Assembly: GCA_003427395.1 (NCBI GenBank)
Contig: BFEA01000150.1
Span: 438,140-469,468 of the forward strand
Reading direction: 5' to 3'
Origin: Chara braunii
Taxonomy: Eukaryota; Streptophyta; Charophyceae; Charales; Characeae
DNA: 31,329 bases
Shown: positions 1 through 8,650 of the stretch, piece after piece
Layout: every line of letters begins with the position of its first letter
Numbering within the stretch: position 1 is the stretch's first letter
Notes under the pieces: generated by a model
Database searches by the model: none
Seen by the model: only the letters and a program-made list of their open reading frames with translations
What the model was told of the DNA's origin: nothing
Program-made: the position numbers and the translations under genes

Positions 1-1330
1 CCATCGTGACCTTCTTTCTCCTCCTACTCCATGCTCCACCTTTCTCCCACCTCCTCATTCTCTCACCCTCCCTCCCACCTTCGCACATTCCTCCTACCTC
101 CTGTCACGTTCAAACCATCGCAACCCCTTCAGCCATCGCCTTCTCGTGTCCACCTTCCTCGTCCTCCTACTCCACGCTCCACCCCCCAGTTTTGGACCTT
201 GTTCGTCATTTCCCCCCCCCCTCCCTTTATGGAAGTGCATTCATCACCAGCCCTCCTCACGCGTGATGTTTCTCCTTCCCCCCCCATCCTCCCCCTCACC
301 ATCTCCACCTTTCTCCCACCCCATTCATGTTCATGCCCCTCGTCGTTTTCATCCTTCCTCCGCATGCATCATCCCTCACTCCTGCTCCGTTCTCGTTTCA
401 CCTTCCCAGTTCCCAACATCGTCGTTGTTTTCTTTTTTTTTTCCCTCCCTTTATGGAAGGGCATTCATCATCCACCCTCCTCATGTGTCACGTTTCTCCT
501 TCCTCCCCCATCCATCCTCCCTCCCGCCATCGCCACCTTTCTCCCATCCTTATCACGTCCATGCCCCTCGTCATTTCATCCTCCCTCCCCACTCATCATC
601 CCTCCCTCCCTCCCCGTTGTTGTTTCATCACCCCGGTTCCCGACCTCATTCGTCGTCTTTTTATTCTTTTTCTTTTTCTTTTTTGTTTCCCTCCTCTTAT
701 GGAAGTGCATTCGCCATCCGTCCTCCTCATGCGTTTTTATCCATCCTCCATCATCCTCTCCTCATCACGCCTCCTCCTCCGTCCCTCCATATCGCCGCTA
801 TGTCCCTGGCATATTCCCGCCATCTCTCCTCCATGTGTCCGCCACATCCCCAGCATATCGCCACCATATCCCCCCAACATCCCTCCTCCTCCCCTCCATC
901 TCTCTTTCATCCTCCTTCCCTCCCCTGGCATTTCTTTATCTCCGCCATATCTCCTCCATATCCCAACCATCTTTCCCGAGATCGCCAATATTCTTGAATC
1001 CTCCCTCCACCCTCGTTCATTAGCGTGGCCCTTCCGTCACCTTCGCAACTCCCTTCTCTCGTCAGCACCCCTCCATCCTACTTCCTCCCTCCCTCGCCGT
1101 TCTTCACCATCACCTCCTCCATCCGTCCTTTGCCATCACCCCTCTCCCTCTCTCTCGCTCTCGTCCTCCCCCCCTTTCCATCCATCGTCATCACCTCCTC
1201 CATCACTCTCTCCATCTCTCTGTCTATCTCTCGCTCCATCTCTCGCTCCATCTCTCTTTTCATCTTTATTTCTCTCTCGCCCCCTCCCCCTATCTCACTC
1301 CCTCTTATATTCTGCATTTTGTTTCTTTTG
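1..1330. repeat. Pyrimidine-rich tandem repeat, about 1.3 kb
   Basis: The plus strand is almost entirely C and T. A unit recurs that begins with a landmark like TTATGGAAGTGCATTC (GGAAG at 231, 455 and 701), continues with a CCTCCTCA(C/T)GCG-like stretch and ends in a T-rich tract. Spacings are 224 and 246 bp, so there are about three diverged units, with a partial one on the left. From about 1030 the landmark is lost and only short CTC/TCC runs remain. All three plus frames stay open for long distances, which is expected where purine-containing stop codons are rare, so the Pro/Ser-rich frames are not evidence of genes. Such strand asymmetry can favour triplex DNA; that is an inference. Confidence 0.8.
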
Positions 1331-1384
1331 TCGTTGTTTCACTTCTGTTGAGGTGGAGATGGCAGAGAGGCTTACATATCCAGT

Positions 1385-1860
1385 TTATGGACTATCTTAT
1401 TTTTGTGCAATGTGCAAGTTATTATGGCACTAGCTAGACAGTTGATGAATGACTTGCAACAACTTTTTACAAATGACGGGTCTGCAGGGACCTTGTCAAA
1501 AGACCTATTTCGGTCGAGGAGAGGGCGAGGAGGGCGGAGGGAGGGGGGGTTGGGGTTAGTATGCAGGACGCTAAGACATATTTTTTGTGGCCTGTATTGT
1601 TTCTGTGCAGCGTGCATGTTATTATGGCGCTTGCCAGACATTTGATGAATGACTTGATGCAATGTTTCACAAATGACAGGCCTGCAGGGACAAACCCCGG
1701 CGAGGGGTCCAAACACTCGATCCGCAGTACTGCTAGACCCGGTTTGACAGAACAATCACTGTTCTGAAAAACCGTTTTCGGAAGAAGTGCAGCTTGAACC
1801 TCATTAGAAGACCTTTGTCGGTCGAGGAGAGGGTGAGGAGGGCAAAGGGCATCTGACTAG
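1385..1860. repeat. Diverged direct duplication
   Basis: Two blocks match at roughly 80 percent: about 1400-1490 and about 1600-1690. Both carry TTATTATGGC, then TTGATGAATGACTTG, then ACAAATGAC and CTGCAGGGA. A second pair of matching blocks, GGTCGAGGAGAGGG, lies at about 1513 and 1821. On plus both copies read as a short peptide with VIMALAR-LMNDL and FTND, but the frames are only 60-80 codons long and end in unrelated sequence. No known protein is recognised. I call it a segmental or tandem duplication of unknown origin, perhaps part of a mobile element. Confidence 0.7.
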
Positions 1861-2632
1861 GGAAGTTCGCTACAGAAACCCTTTATGGTGAGGGGAGAAA
1901 CGTGGTGGTGCCATAGCATATACGGTGATATACCCTTTGTCGTGGTTTTTTGCAGGTCGAGATGGATGCATCCTGAACGCTAGGTAGGATGGTGTCACAA
2001 GGGCTTCCACGGTGCGTGCCTGAGCCACTGCCATCGGGGTGATATGAGTGAGTAGCATTAGGCCAGGGAGTAAGTGTGAGTGAGCATTACTGCAACGTGT
2101 GGTAGGTGACTTAGTTGTCGTTGACCATACGGGTTGACGACGCAATTGGTGGTCTCGTATTATGAGACAAGAGGTAGGTGAGTTTGATTCATTAGGATCG
2201 CCATGTGCATAGCACGCGTGTGTGTTAAAAGTATGTATCGACCATCGCTACGGTAATTGCTATGGCAGATGACCTAGCATAGCATCGGTTGTTCAATCGA
2301 AGACATTCAAAAGACCATACGTAGCCAATGGGCTATGAGACCTAACCGTCACGGTTACAAGACAGTCGGGTGAACGACCTCTTATTAATCCGTGTTGAGC
2401 TGGTCTGCGACTGGTACAGACCTTGCTTGATCAAGGCGTGGTGAACTCTATGGCGCAAGGTTCTCGTATTGGTGACCCATTTATTGTGCCTATGTTTTTT
2501 TTTTTTTTTTTTTTCTCGTTGAAATGACCTGAAAACACTTAATGTGATTTCAGAAGTTTCATATGGTTACGGGGTCAGATTTGATATTATTATTATTGCC
2601 TGTTTTTGTTTTGGTTCAACATTGCTCTGTAC
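1861..2632. other. Intergenic, no recognised gene
   Basis: Holds a minus open frame (1870-2145, 91 codons) without a recognisable motif, and a 20-nt poly-T run at 2495-2514. Just after it, at about 2535, lies a short partial match to the start of the neighbouring 147 bp repeat (CACTTAATGTGATTTCAGA). I see no further structure. Confidence 0.5.
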
Positions 2633-3014
2633 CACTTCACATCATTTCATGAGTTTCAGGTGGAGAGACTTCGAACCTATGAAAAGGCCTGAAGTGCCTC
2701 AAGCTTCTAAAAACGGTTTTCGATCCTCCTATCCAAATGGTTGGATGAGGGCATTTGAAACCGCTTTCAAAATTTTAACCACTTAAGGTTACTTTAAGAA
2801 TTTCAAGTGAGGAGACATGAAACCTCTGAAACGACCTAAAGCGGCTGAAGATTATGAAAGCGGTTGAAAGTCCCCCCATCTAAATGTTTGGATGAAGGAT
2901 CCTGAAACCGCTTAAGAAGCTTTAGCCACTTCATGTCATTTCATGAGTTCAGGTGGGGAAACCCGAAACCTCTGAAGCTTCTAAGAATTGTTTCATGTCC
3001 CCCCATCCAAGTAC
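2633..3014. repeat. Tandem repeat with a 147 bp monomer, about 2.6 copies
   Basis: Units begin with CACTT at 2633, 2780 and 2927, exactly 147 bp apart both times. Each carries in order a TTTCA(T/A)GAGTTTCAGGTG-like part, GAAACCTCTGAA (first copy GAACCTATGAAA), and CCATCCAAATGGTTGGATGA or relatives. The first two also share a GAAACCGCTT part near the end, and the third copy is cut off at about 3014. Monomers are clearly related but diverged. The short open frame at 2544-2786 lies inside it and is judged incidental. Confidence 0.8.
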
Positions 3015-3305
3015 CCAACATCTGTCTTAAGTAGTTCAAAATTACATGAAAATAGAGAAATATGTTAACCTTCTCTCTGGCGTGTGCTCTATAAGATCGG
3101 ATTGGGTGAAATCTGATATGTGGACACGATTGCGTCGGGGTCTGCCGGGCAGAGCCTTTAGTATGGACGATAAACCATGCCGCACAAGAAAAGTTGAATT
3201 TCAACCTTAATAGGTAACAAGCGGGGTGTGCCCAGTGCCCGATGCGCAACCCGTAAGACTTTTGTGTGCAGTGTTGAAGGTAGATGGATCTTAATTTTGT
3301 TGGTT

Positions 3306-3349
3306 GGCCTACTATAGCCAAGGTATGACCTTGGCCAAGTTGGTAGGCC
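3306..3349. other. Two-tier inverted repeat (potential hairpin)
   Basis: The outer arms GGCCTAC (3306-3312) and GTAGGCC (3343-3349) enclose inner arms GCCAAGG (3317-3323) and CCTTGGC (3329-3335), with a 5-nt loop. Both 7-bp stems are perfect. No gene boundary lies next to it, so a terminator role cannot be argued. Confidence 0.6.
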
Positions 3350-3403
3350 CAAGCTTGAATGGAGGTACTGTTATCCTTGTATCCACGCTGACCTATTGAA
3401 ACA

Positions 3404-3550
3404 TAAACTTAGCTCAATTAGTAGCACACTTGCCTATTCATCAACAAATTTCAGGTTCGAGGTCAGTGGGCGGGAACTGAGCGGTGAGGGTCGTGTAGGA
3501 CTATCCCCCTCGGTCTTGGTTTTGCTATTCGAGTTTTGAGAACGGTACCG
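3404..3550 (+). repeat. tRNA-derived SINE-like head with tail segment
   Basis: TAGCTCAATTAG at 3410-3421 fits the Pol III A box except for one base. GGTTCGAGGTC at 3454-3464 fits the B box except for one base. Their spacing is tRNA-like, and a short D-stem (GCT/AGC) can form around the A box. The following tail (about 3511-3570) matches a second locus at about 8575-8640, for example in TTGGTTTTGC followed by AACGGTAC and CCGATCG. That supports a dispersed retroposon rather than a lone tRNA pseudogene. Anticodon and acceptor stems are not tRNA-like. The exact 3' end is uncertain because family A begins in this region. Confidence 0.6.
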
Positions 3551-4053
3551 GTGCCGATCGCATCGGCCCCCGCCTTTTCTCGCGCAGAGGCGGGAGCCCT
3601 CCCGACCGTGTCACGCAGGGGTTTGAACAAAATCAAGACACAACTTGGGAACGACGCAAATAATCTCGCGATCCATCGAGACGGTCGTGGTCGTGTTGTC
3701 CCTTCGCCGCTCTAGTCGGGTGCGCCAGCTGTATTTCCTGCGGTCCCCTACGACAGGATAGGTTCCCACGGGGCACAACTTTCTTCCCTAAAGGGTTGTC
3801 ACCAACCTTAGGGGCGTATCCCCACCGAGTTACTGACCCACGTACGAAAGTTTTTAAATGCAATTACAGAGGTGGGTCAGCCGAGGGCATTTGCTCGCTC
3901 GTTGTAGTATAGATACGCGCGGTTAAAACGCCTATTGAAGTCGGACGTCGTTCGTCCATTAGGGCGCTAATCTCCTAAGTACGAAGCGAACGTCAGTCGA
4001 CTAGGACGGTCTCAAGCAAGCGTGAAATGTCCAACTCAATCCTAGTCCCTTTA
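3551..4053 (+). repeat. Structured repeat family A, copy 1
   Basis: Aligns over its full length, at an estimated 70-75 percent, with 9791-10304 and with the reverse complement of 17831-18342. Shared blocks in order: a GC-rich 5' hairpin; CCCTACGACAGGATAG; GTTGTCACC; GTATCCCC; GAGTTACTGACCCACGTACG (copy 2 diverged); GCAATYRCAGAGGTGG; and a CCTAGTCCCTT end. The 5' hairpin here pairs CCCGCCT with AGGCGGG, and a central one pairs CCCTAA with TTAGGG plus GGTTG with CAACC. No conserved reading frame runs through the three copies, so it looks non-coding. It could be an LTR, an element's untranslated region or a non-autonomous element. No terminal repeats or target duplications were found. Confidence 0.75.
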
Positions 4054-4077
4054 GACACCAGTCAAAAGAAAGTTTTA

Positions 4078-4669
4078 ACACCCACATATATTTACATCAT
4101 AAGAAATCGACTGTAGAAGATAAAAACATATATCTTGTTTGAAATGATAACTGAAAGAATCAAAATCATCATTAGATACATCCAATAACACAAGATCAAA
4201 ATAAAATTTGACCACCCCGGGTCGAATTTCCCAAAAATTATACAGCTGCCAACGAGGAGTTGATTTTTGACAATAATATAGATGCAGCCGACAAGGTAGT
4301 CGTACTGCCCCAGTTTTGACTTCATGAGATGCCCTGCCAAAGCCATTCATTCCATCCTACCGTCGAACTAAGATTAGGCACGAACACACTCGTTTTCATA
4401 CGCTCAAAATCTTTTTGGATCACAGGCTGCTTTGCGGATGATTCTTGATCAGGTGCATTGCTTGAGGTGTTGCATGCCTCTCCCTCTAGGAAGTGGTCTA
4501 GGGTACTCCTGATCCTCGTCCGAGCATAAAAATCGGATTTCAGAAGTCGGGTTGTCTCCACTGAATCGGCAAAGTACAGAACAGTCCACTCTGGGTCGAT
4601 AACAGGGCCGAGTCCTAAAGCAACGAACCCCCGCCTCAGATGCTTCCTTGAAAGAGAGAATGTCTTCAC
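4078..4669 (-). pseudogene. Unrecognised mobile-element-like coding fragment
   Basis: An open frame of 115 codons (4669 down to 4322) contains RGFVALGLGPVIDPEWTV. Its first ~190 nt and the ~100 nt upstream match 15790-16050 on the other strand; there the same protein signature reads GFVALGVGPVID with a stop where Trp is expected. The two copies therefore belong to one repeated coding element. Downstream, other frames (4346-4075) stay open but show no single continuous frame, so the copy is probably broken. No family is recognised, and no catalytic or zinc-binding motif is seen. It lies immediately beside family A copy 1, which points the opposite way; the same arrangement occurs at 15690-18342. 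Confidence 0.55.
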
Positions 4670-4679
4670 CGCAAATATT

Positions 4680-6350
4680 TTTTTTAAGTGTTCTCGTTTT
4701 TTCGTAAGTTTAGGGTAACTTAGACGAGAAGAGTTAGAAAATATAGAGAATGAGAATCATTTGGACAGATAAAAGTCAATCAGGATAGAAAGGGTCAATC
4801 CGCAGGAAAAAACTACGTTCGTTTGACCTTATTTGCTTTATTTGAATCAAATTAATTTTACCGTGCTTAGCCAATTAATATTTTTCTAAAACAAAGAAAC
4901 CTTATTGGCATGCAGACAGCTGAGAAGTAAAAAAAAGACAATCCTTTTCTCTTTTCTGAAATAGATATAATCAATCTCCTTTGCTAGCATCCTTCTACCT
5001 ACATGCATAAAAAAAAACAACCACATAGGTCTAAAAAATCCAGCAATCCACACTCCCGTCAGATCGCACTTTTCACATGCATGACCATACACGCTTTACT
5101 CAACCTTTTCTTTTGAACATTCAAAACAAACAGGGCCAAACAAAGTGTGGTTCGTACAGGTGTGAAAATAAATTTGAGCCAATAAAACTGACCTTGAATG
5201 AAGTGGTGCCGAAAGCTTAACTCACTCAAGAAAATCAAGAAAACTATATGCGTCGGCGAAGAAGATCACAGTCCCAAGGCAATTTTCAGGCCAACTATTT
5301 GTCCCAATCTGTTTCCGACTCGTAAATCCTACACGCGGTAGCCCCAAGAGTGAAGATGACGAGCCGCATACGTCCCCAAAAAATAAAGTTCACTGGTCCC
5401 ATGTCAGTGTCTACTAGTCCCAACTAGTCCCAAGTTGTCCTGCACTATTCTTTCTAGCACCTGATGATGCTGCCCGCCAAAACCACTTCTACCAAGCCTT
5501 AGGAAAAAAAAAAAAAATCGCGATTGTCCATTCCGTCGGCACCACCCGTCCTACTCACATGCCTCGCCGGTCCCAAAAGATCCCACCAGACCATTGTCAA
5601 TGACCTTACTACTATCGGCGGGTGCACATACTGAAAAAATTGTGTGTCGTTCCACCTTGACAAGTTTGGTCCAACTCATAGACTATCGCTGATACCCCAA
5701 GTGTCGCCTGTTGTGCCACTGCAATAGTCACACTGCAATTTTCCCCCTTCACTGACGTTGACGGCGAGCCCCTTGACACAGAAAAAAATATCCTGCACTC
5801 TTCCTCCACTTGGTACCGCATGGCGGGCTCAAATTTTGGCAGCGTAAGTGGTTGTCGTTGACGCCGAAAACATTTCGGCAGCATTTCACCTCAAAAATGG
5901 GAAAACAGCCTCCCGAGGTCTGTCCGCCAGTACCACCATCAATGATGTCCCGCCGTTGCCGCTGATAACCGTTAAAGTAATAAAATTTTGGGCCCTGGAC
6001 AAAATCCAGACCTAAAACAGCCTTCTGCCGTACCGCCTTAATCCCACAAAATCCCGAGTGCCGCTCCACTGGACCAGCACCAGCCAGAGGGAAGTGGACC
6101 AGAGTGCTGCTTACCCCGGCTATGGTTGCTCTGCTCCTCCTCCCGCACTCCACTTCAAACCTCCAGCCTCCTCCCACGTTGCCTCTGGTAGCTCCTCCAA
6201 CAGCCCAACAACACTCAAGTGTGTTTGCCATGCACTAGCAGCACAAGTGCTTTCTGTGTGGTAGTTGGGGACAACTATCTGTATTATAGTGGCTGAGGAG
6301 GCCCTGTTTTTATTATTCTTTTCTTTTCCTCAACTATCTCGGAATTTCAC
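4680..6350. other. Intergenic, no recognised gene
   Basis: AT-rich at 4680-5110, then mixed composition. The longest frame is on minus, 6231-5749 (160 codons). It is Gly- and Arg-rich with an inconsistent character along its length, and no domain or homologue is recognised. Overlapping frames (6058-6264 plus, 5884-5612 minus) make a real gene doubtful. A 15-nt poly-A run lies near 5503-5517. Confidence 0.4.
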
Positions 6351-7200
6351 GAGATGGTTCAGGTCATGGTATTTCCAAATCTGTTTTTTTTTTTTTTTTT
6401 TTTTTCTGATAAGGGGTTAGAGAGATGCAACCCCTTTCATTTTGATGTACGTCGACTCTTTTCCCAGGGCAAATACATCGGGGAAAAGGTTGTACTTAGC
6501 CTCTTTCTTTATGTCCTTTCACTTTTTAGGCTCCCTCTAAAAACAAGAGTCTGACAGATACCTCTGGCAGCTTCTGCCAGATCTAGCACCTCGTGAGGAC
6601 AAGTGTCCTCATGAGAATTCACAAAGAGAACAAAATAAAAGAAAAGAAAAATAAAACTAGGTCTAACTGCACGCGCCTGACCATTCTCTCAGACAGGTTC
6701 ATGTAGTTGCATGCAACAACCCTCCCTCTTTTAACTTTGTCATCCCCTGAAAACGGGGAGGGTAGTTGTCAGGTTAGGAGGAGTAGGACATCCCCCTCCC
6801 AACTCTCACGTTCCCCCCTCTCTTTCTAACTCCCTCTTGGTTTCCCTCGCGTGCGCCGTGAGCCGCGAGATCCAAGATCTCGCGGCCTCAAATATTCGTC
6901 CTTAATGGATTGGGGATCATCCTGCTCCCATATAGCCGAAAAGGCTGTTCTTTCCAACTTCGAGACCTTGTTCGTTTTTTTTTTTTTTTTTCTTACAGTT
7001 TTAGGCTACTCGTTTCATCCCCTCCCCATTTTCCTTCTTGGCTGTACCCCAAGAATCACGAACGGGGAGAAAAAATGAGCTAAAACAAAAAAGGAAGAAG
7101 AAAATAAAAAAAGAAATAAAAAAGAAATAAAAAATTTACCTGAACTATCGAGCCAACGCCTTGGAAAAGAGCGGCTGCATATCCCCATGTCCTAGGGTAG
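6351..7200. other. Intergenic with two poly-T runs
   Basis: Poly-T runs at 6384-6405 (22 nt) and 6975-6991 (17 nt) may be antisense poly-A tails of old retroposons. No A/B boxes or target duplications were found around them. At 7076-7135 an A-rich stretch follows a short open frame. Nothing else is supported. Confidence 0.4.
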
Positions 7201-7202
7201 AT

Positions 7203-7427
7203 TCAGTCGATTTTGCTCATCCATCTCACACACTTGTGTTGGCTGTCGAGGTCTCAACCTCCTGATGAGTCAGTGAAAGCCCGACAAAACAGTGTGACAC
7301 AGTTTACGCTTATCCTCCCTCTCAACCCGTTTGGACAGGCACAACCACTGTGGGGGCACACCCACTGTACATGGAAAACTCATTTTCCCATGTTTTGGTT
7401 GAAGCTTCATTCGACTTTGCTCATCCT
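7203..7427. repeat. Dispersed motif, two copies about 200 bp apart
   Basis: TTCAGTCGATTTTGCTCATC at about 7203 and TTCATTCGACTTTGCTCATC at about 7408 are near-identical. The reverse complement of the same motif, with GATTCAATCGATTTTGCTCA, is found at about 13010-13030. In all three places the neighbourhood belongs to, or adjoins, the composite tRNA/U6 repeat, so the motif is probably part of a longer element whose ends I cannot fix. Confidence 0.6.
7235..7301 (+). ncRNA. Degenerate hammerhead ribozyme-like fold
   Basis: The hammerhead elements appear in the order of the motif. A stem III strand CTGT (7243-7246) is followed by the cleavage-site C at 7247, making GTC. Stem I pairs GAGGT (7248-7252) with ACCTC (7257-7261) over a 4-nt loop. 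CTGATGA (7262-7268) follows directly. Stem II pairs GTC (7269-7271) with GAC (7283-7285). Then comes AAAA where GAAA is expected, and ACAG (7289-7292) pairs back with CTGT. Beyond an internal loop, TGTGT (7235-7239) pairs with ACACA (7297-7301). The first core base after stem II (position G12 in hammerhead numbering) is A at 7286; since G12 is catalytic, this copy should be inactive. Hammerheads occur in plant retrozymes. Confidence 0.5.
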
Positions 7428-7466
7428 ATCGTCGGAAGTAGCATGAGGTCAACCGTGAGGTAAGAT

Positions 7467-7471
<5 letters not shown>

Positions 7472-7530
<59 letters not shown>

Positions 7531-7552
7531 TACGCCTCTCTCTCTCTCTCTC
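7472..7552. repeat. (CT)n microsatellite
   Basis: Nearly pure CT dinucleotides over about 80 bp, interrupted by TACGC at 7531-7535. A 19-nt poly-A run follows at 7589-7607. The Arg/Glu frame on minus here is an artefact of the repeat. Confidence 0.95.
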
Positions 7553-7624
7553 CAAAAATCTAACCTAAAAAACATATGGGAAAATCTCAAAAAAAAAAAA
7601 AAAAAAACCAACTTTACCTGAAAG

Positions 7625-7985
7625 AAAATCGGCTGCTCGTTTTCAACGGGCGCCTGCTTTTTCTCTTTGGGGACTGTAAGTTCCCCAGCCTCTTCTCAGA
7701 GAGTCATCTGAAACTTTAGCACGTAGTTTTTTTTTTTTTTTTTAATTCTTATTAATGTGTGTCATCCTTTGCGCAATGGTCATACTAATCTCTACGTGGC
7801 GTATTTCCGCCGCACGATCTTGACAATCGCGCGGCCGATTTGACCACCCAATGACCTTAGCCCTACAGTTGCTCCTGAGCTAACGCCAGTAGGGCGTCAT
7901 TGGGTTTGATCCGAGCATCTGCTGGTTGTAAGTCTGGTACTCATACCTACTGGACTAGCTCCTTCTACAAGTGTAGAAGAAGCTG
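7625..7985 (-). repeat. Composite tRNA/U6 retroposon, copy 1
   Basis: Read on minus from about 7985: an A-box-like TAGTCCAGTAGG; a B-box-like GGATCAAACCC; a long hairpin with arms GCCCTAC (7860-7866 region) and GTAGGGC; a short GGCG/CGCC hairpin (7798-7811); a U6-like segment (7793-7756); an A-run (7743-7727); then GTTTCAGATGAC, a hairpin GGGGA/TCCCC with loop ACTTACAG, and a GAAA-looped hairpin near 7650-7630. The order and local structures match 12330-12795 on plus. tRNA-derived SINEs are well known, but a SINE with a U6-like middle is not one I know. Ends and target duplications could not be fixed. Confidence 0.65.
7756..7793 (-). ncRNA. U6 snRNA-like segment (partial, diverged)
   Basis: On minus it reads AGATTAGTATGACC, then ATTGCGCAAAGGATGACACA. 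This corresponds to the central U6 part AGATTAGCATGGCCCCTGCGCAAGGATGACACGCA with about five substitutions and one extra A. The U6 5' stem-loop and most of the 3' end are absent, so it is not a working U6 gene. It lies within the composite retroposon. Confidence 0.75.
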
Positions 7986-8074
7986 TTTTTTTTTATGAAG
8001 AGCATATACCCACTAATTACCCAGCCCCTTTGATTCTGCAGCCCAACCGACTATGTTCAACCATAGGACTACCT

Positions 8075-8470
8075 TCGCTCGCTGTACCGAGTCGTGCATT
8101 TGGCGCAGTTATACCCAACACTCACATAGGCCCTGAATCGCGCGACTGTTAAGCCACGCATGATTATTCTAGCTAAGATAGGTCTTAGCTTTAGCATTCT
8201 CACGACCGTGTGCCTTCGCGGTCGTGCTAGAACCACATTCGACTGGTCACACTGCCGATTACCGCCATTGTTATCGAACATCACACCGCGTCCGGGCTAA
8301 GGTAAATAATGTTAGAGCCTCTTGGTCATAGGTTAGTCTGAATAAACTTTTGGTAGACGTTAGTCTCATCAAGTCCCTCAATTCAACGAAAATGCCAGAC
8401 AACATCCGACATTGAAAAACCTGAGCAGATACCCTGGTAAGGGTTTCTGCTCCGACATTGAGTCTGATCG
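8075..8470 (-). repeat. Structured repeat family B, copy a
   Basis: Its reverse complement aligns with 11535-11900. Shared landmarks include CAGGTTTTTCAATGTCGGA against CAGGGTTTTTGAACGTCGGA, GACTTGATGAGACT, a CCGGACRC block, GTTCGATAR(C/T)AATGG and CGCGCGATTCAG. It begins with the palindromic hairpin at 8423-8452. A perfect stem CACGACCG/CGGTCGTG lies at about 8200-8226 on plus. No frame is conserved between the copies, so it looks non-coding. What kind of mobile element it belongs to is unknown. Confidence 0.7.
8423..8452. other. Family B palindrome, copy a
   Basis: GAGCAGA pairs with TCTGCTC, followed inward by ACCCT with AGGGT, with a T/T mismatch between. It is followed by CCGACA, as at 9363, 25211 and (on minus) 11545. 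The conserved inner part is TACCCT...AGGGTA; the outer arms differ between copies but remain paired. Confidence 0.75.
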
Positions 8471-8569
8471 ATGATGGATTCGTGAGATTCATTAGGATGG
8501 GGTTAAGTGTCAGTTAGGGTCGTTCGACCCGACAGTTAAAACGTTTCTTTTTTTTTTGGACTATTAAGG

Positions 8570-8650
8570 CCGCCGGACCCCCTTGGGTTTTGGTTTTGCA
8601 ATCCGGGTTCTTATAACGGTACTAGGTCCGATCGATGTTGGTGCCGTTAG
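8570..8650 (+). repeat. Second copy of the 3.5 kb SINE tail
   Basis: Matches about 3505-3570: CCCCTTGGGTTTTGGTTTTG, a GGGTTCTTATAACGGTAC stretch, then GGTCCGATCG. A T-run and a diverged stretch precede it, and no clear A/B boxes are seen, so the copy appears 5' truncated. Confidence 0.5.

Noticed and set aside
31-1433. Long Pro/Ser-rich open frames on plus (330, 283 and 368 codons)
   Set aside because: All three frames are open because the strand is nearly pure pyrimidine; no domain, no consistent frame, repeat structure underneath.
5749-6231. 160-codon minus frame as a gene
   Set aside because: No recognisable domain, overlapping frames on both strands, uneven composition; kept only as a note in the intergenic block.
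8360-8385. Hammerhead in family B (TTGATGAGAC)
   Set aside because: The CTGATGA core is changed and no GAAA follows the small AGAC/GTCT stem at the correct spacing in either copy.
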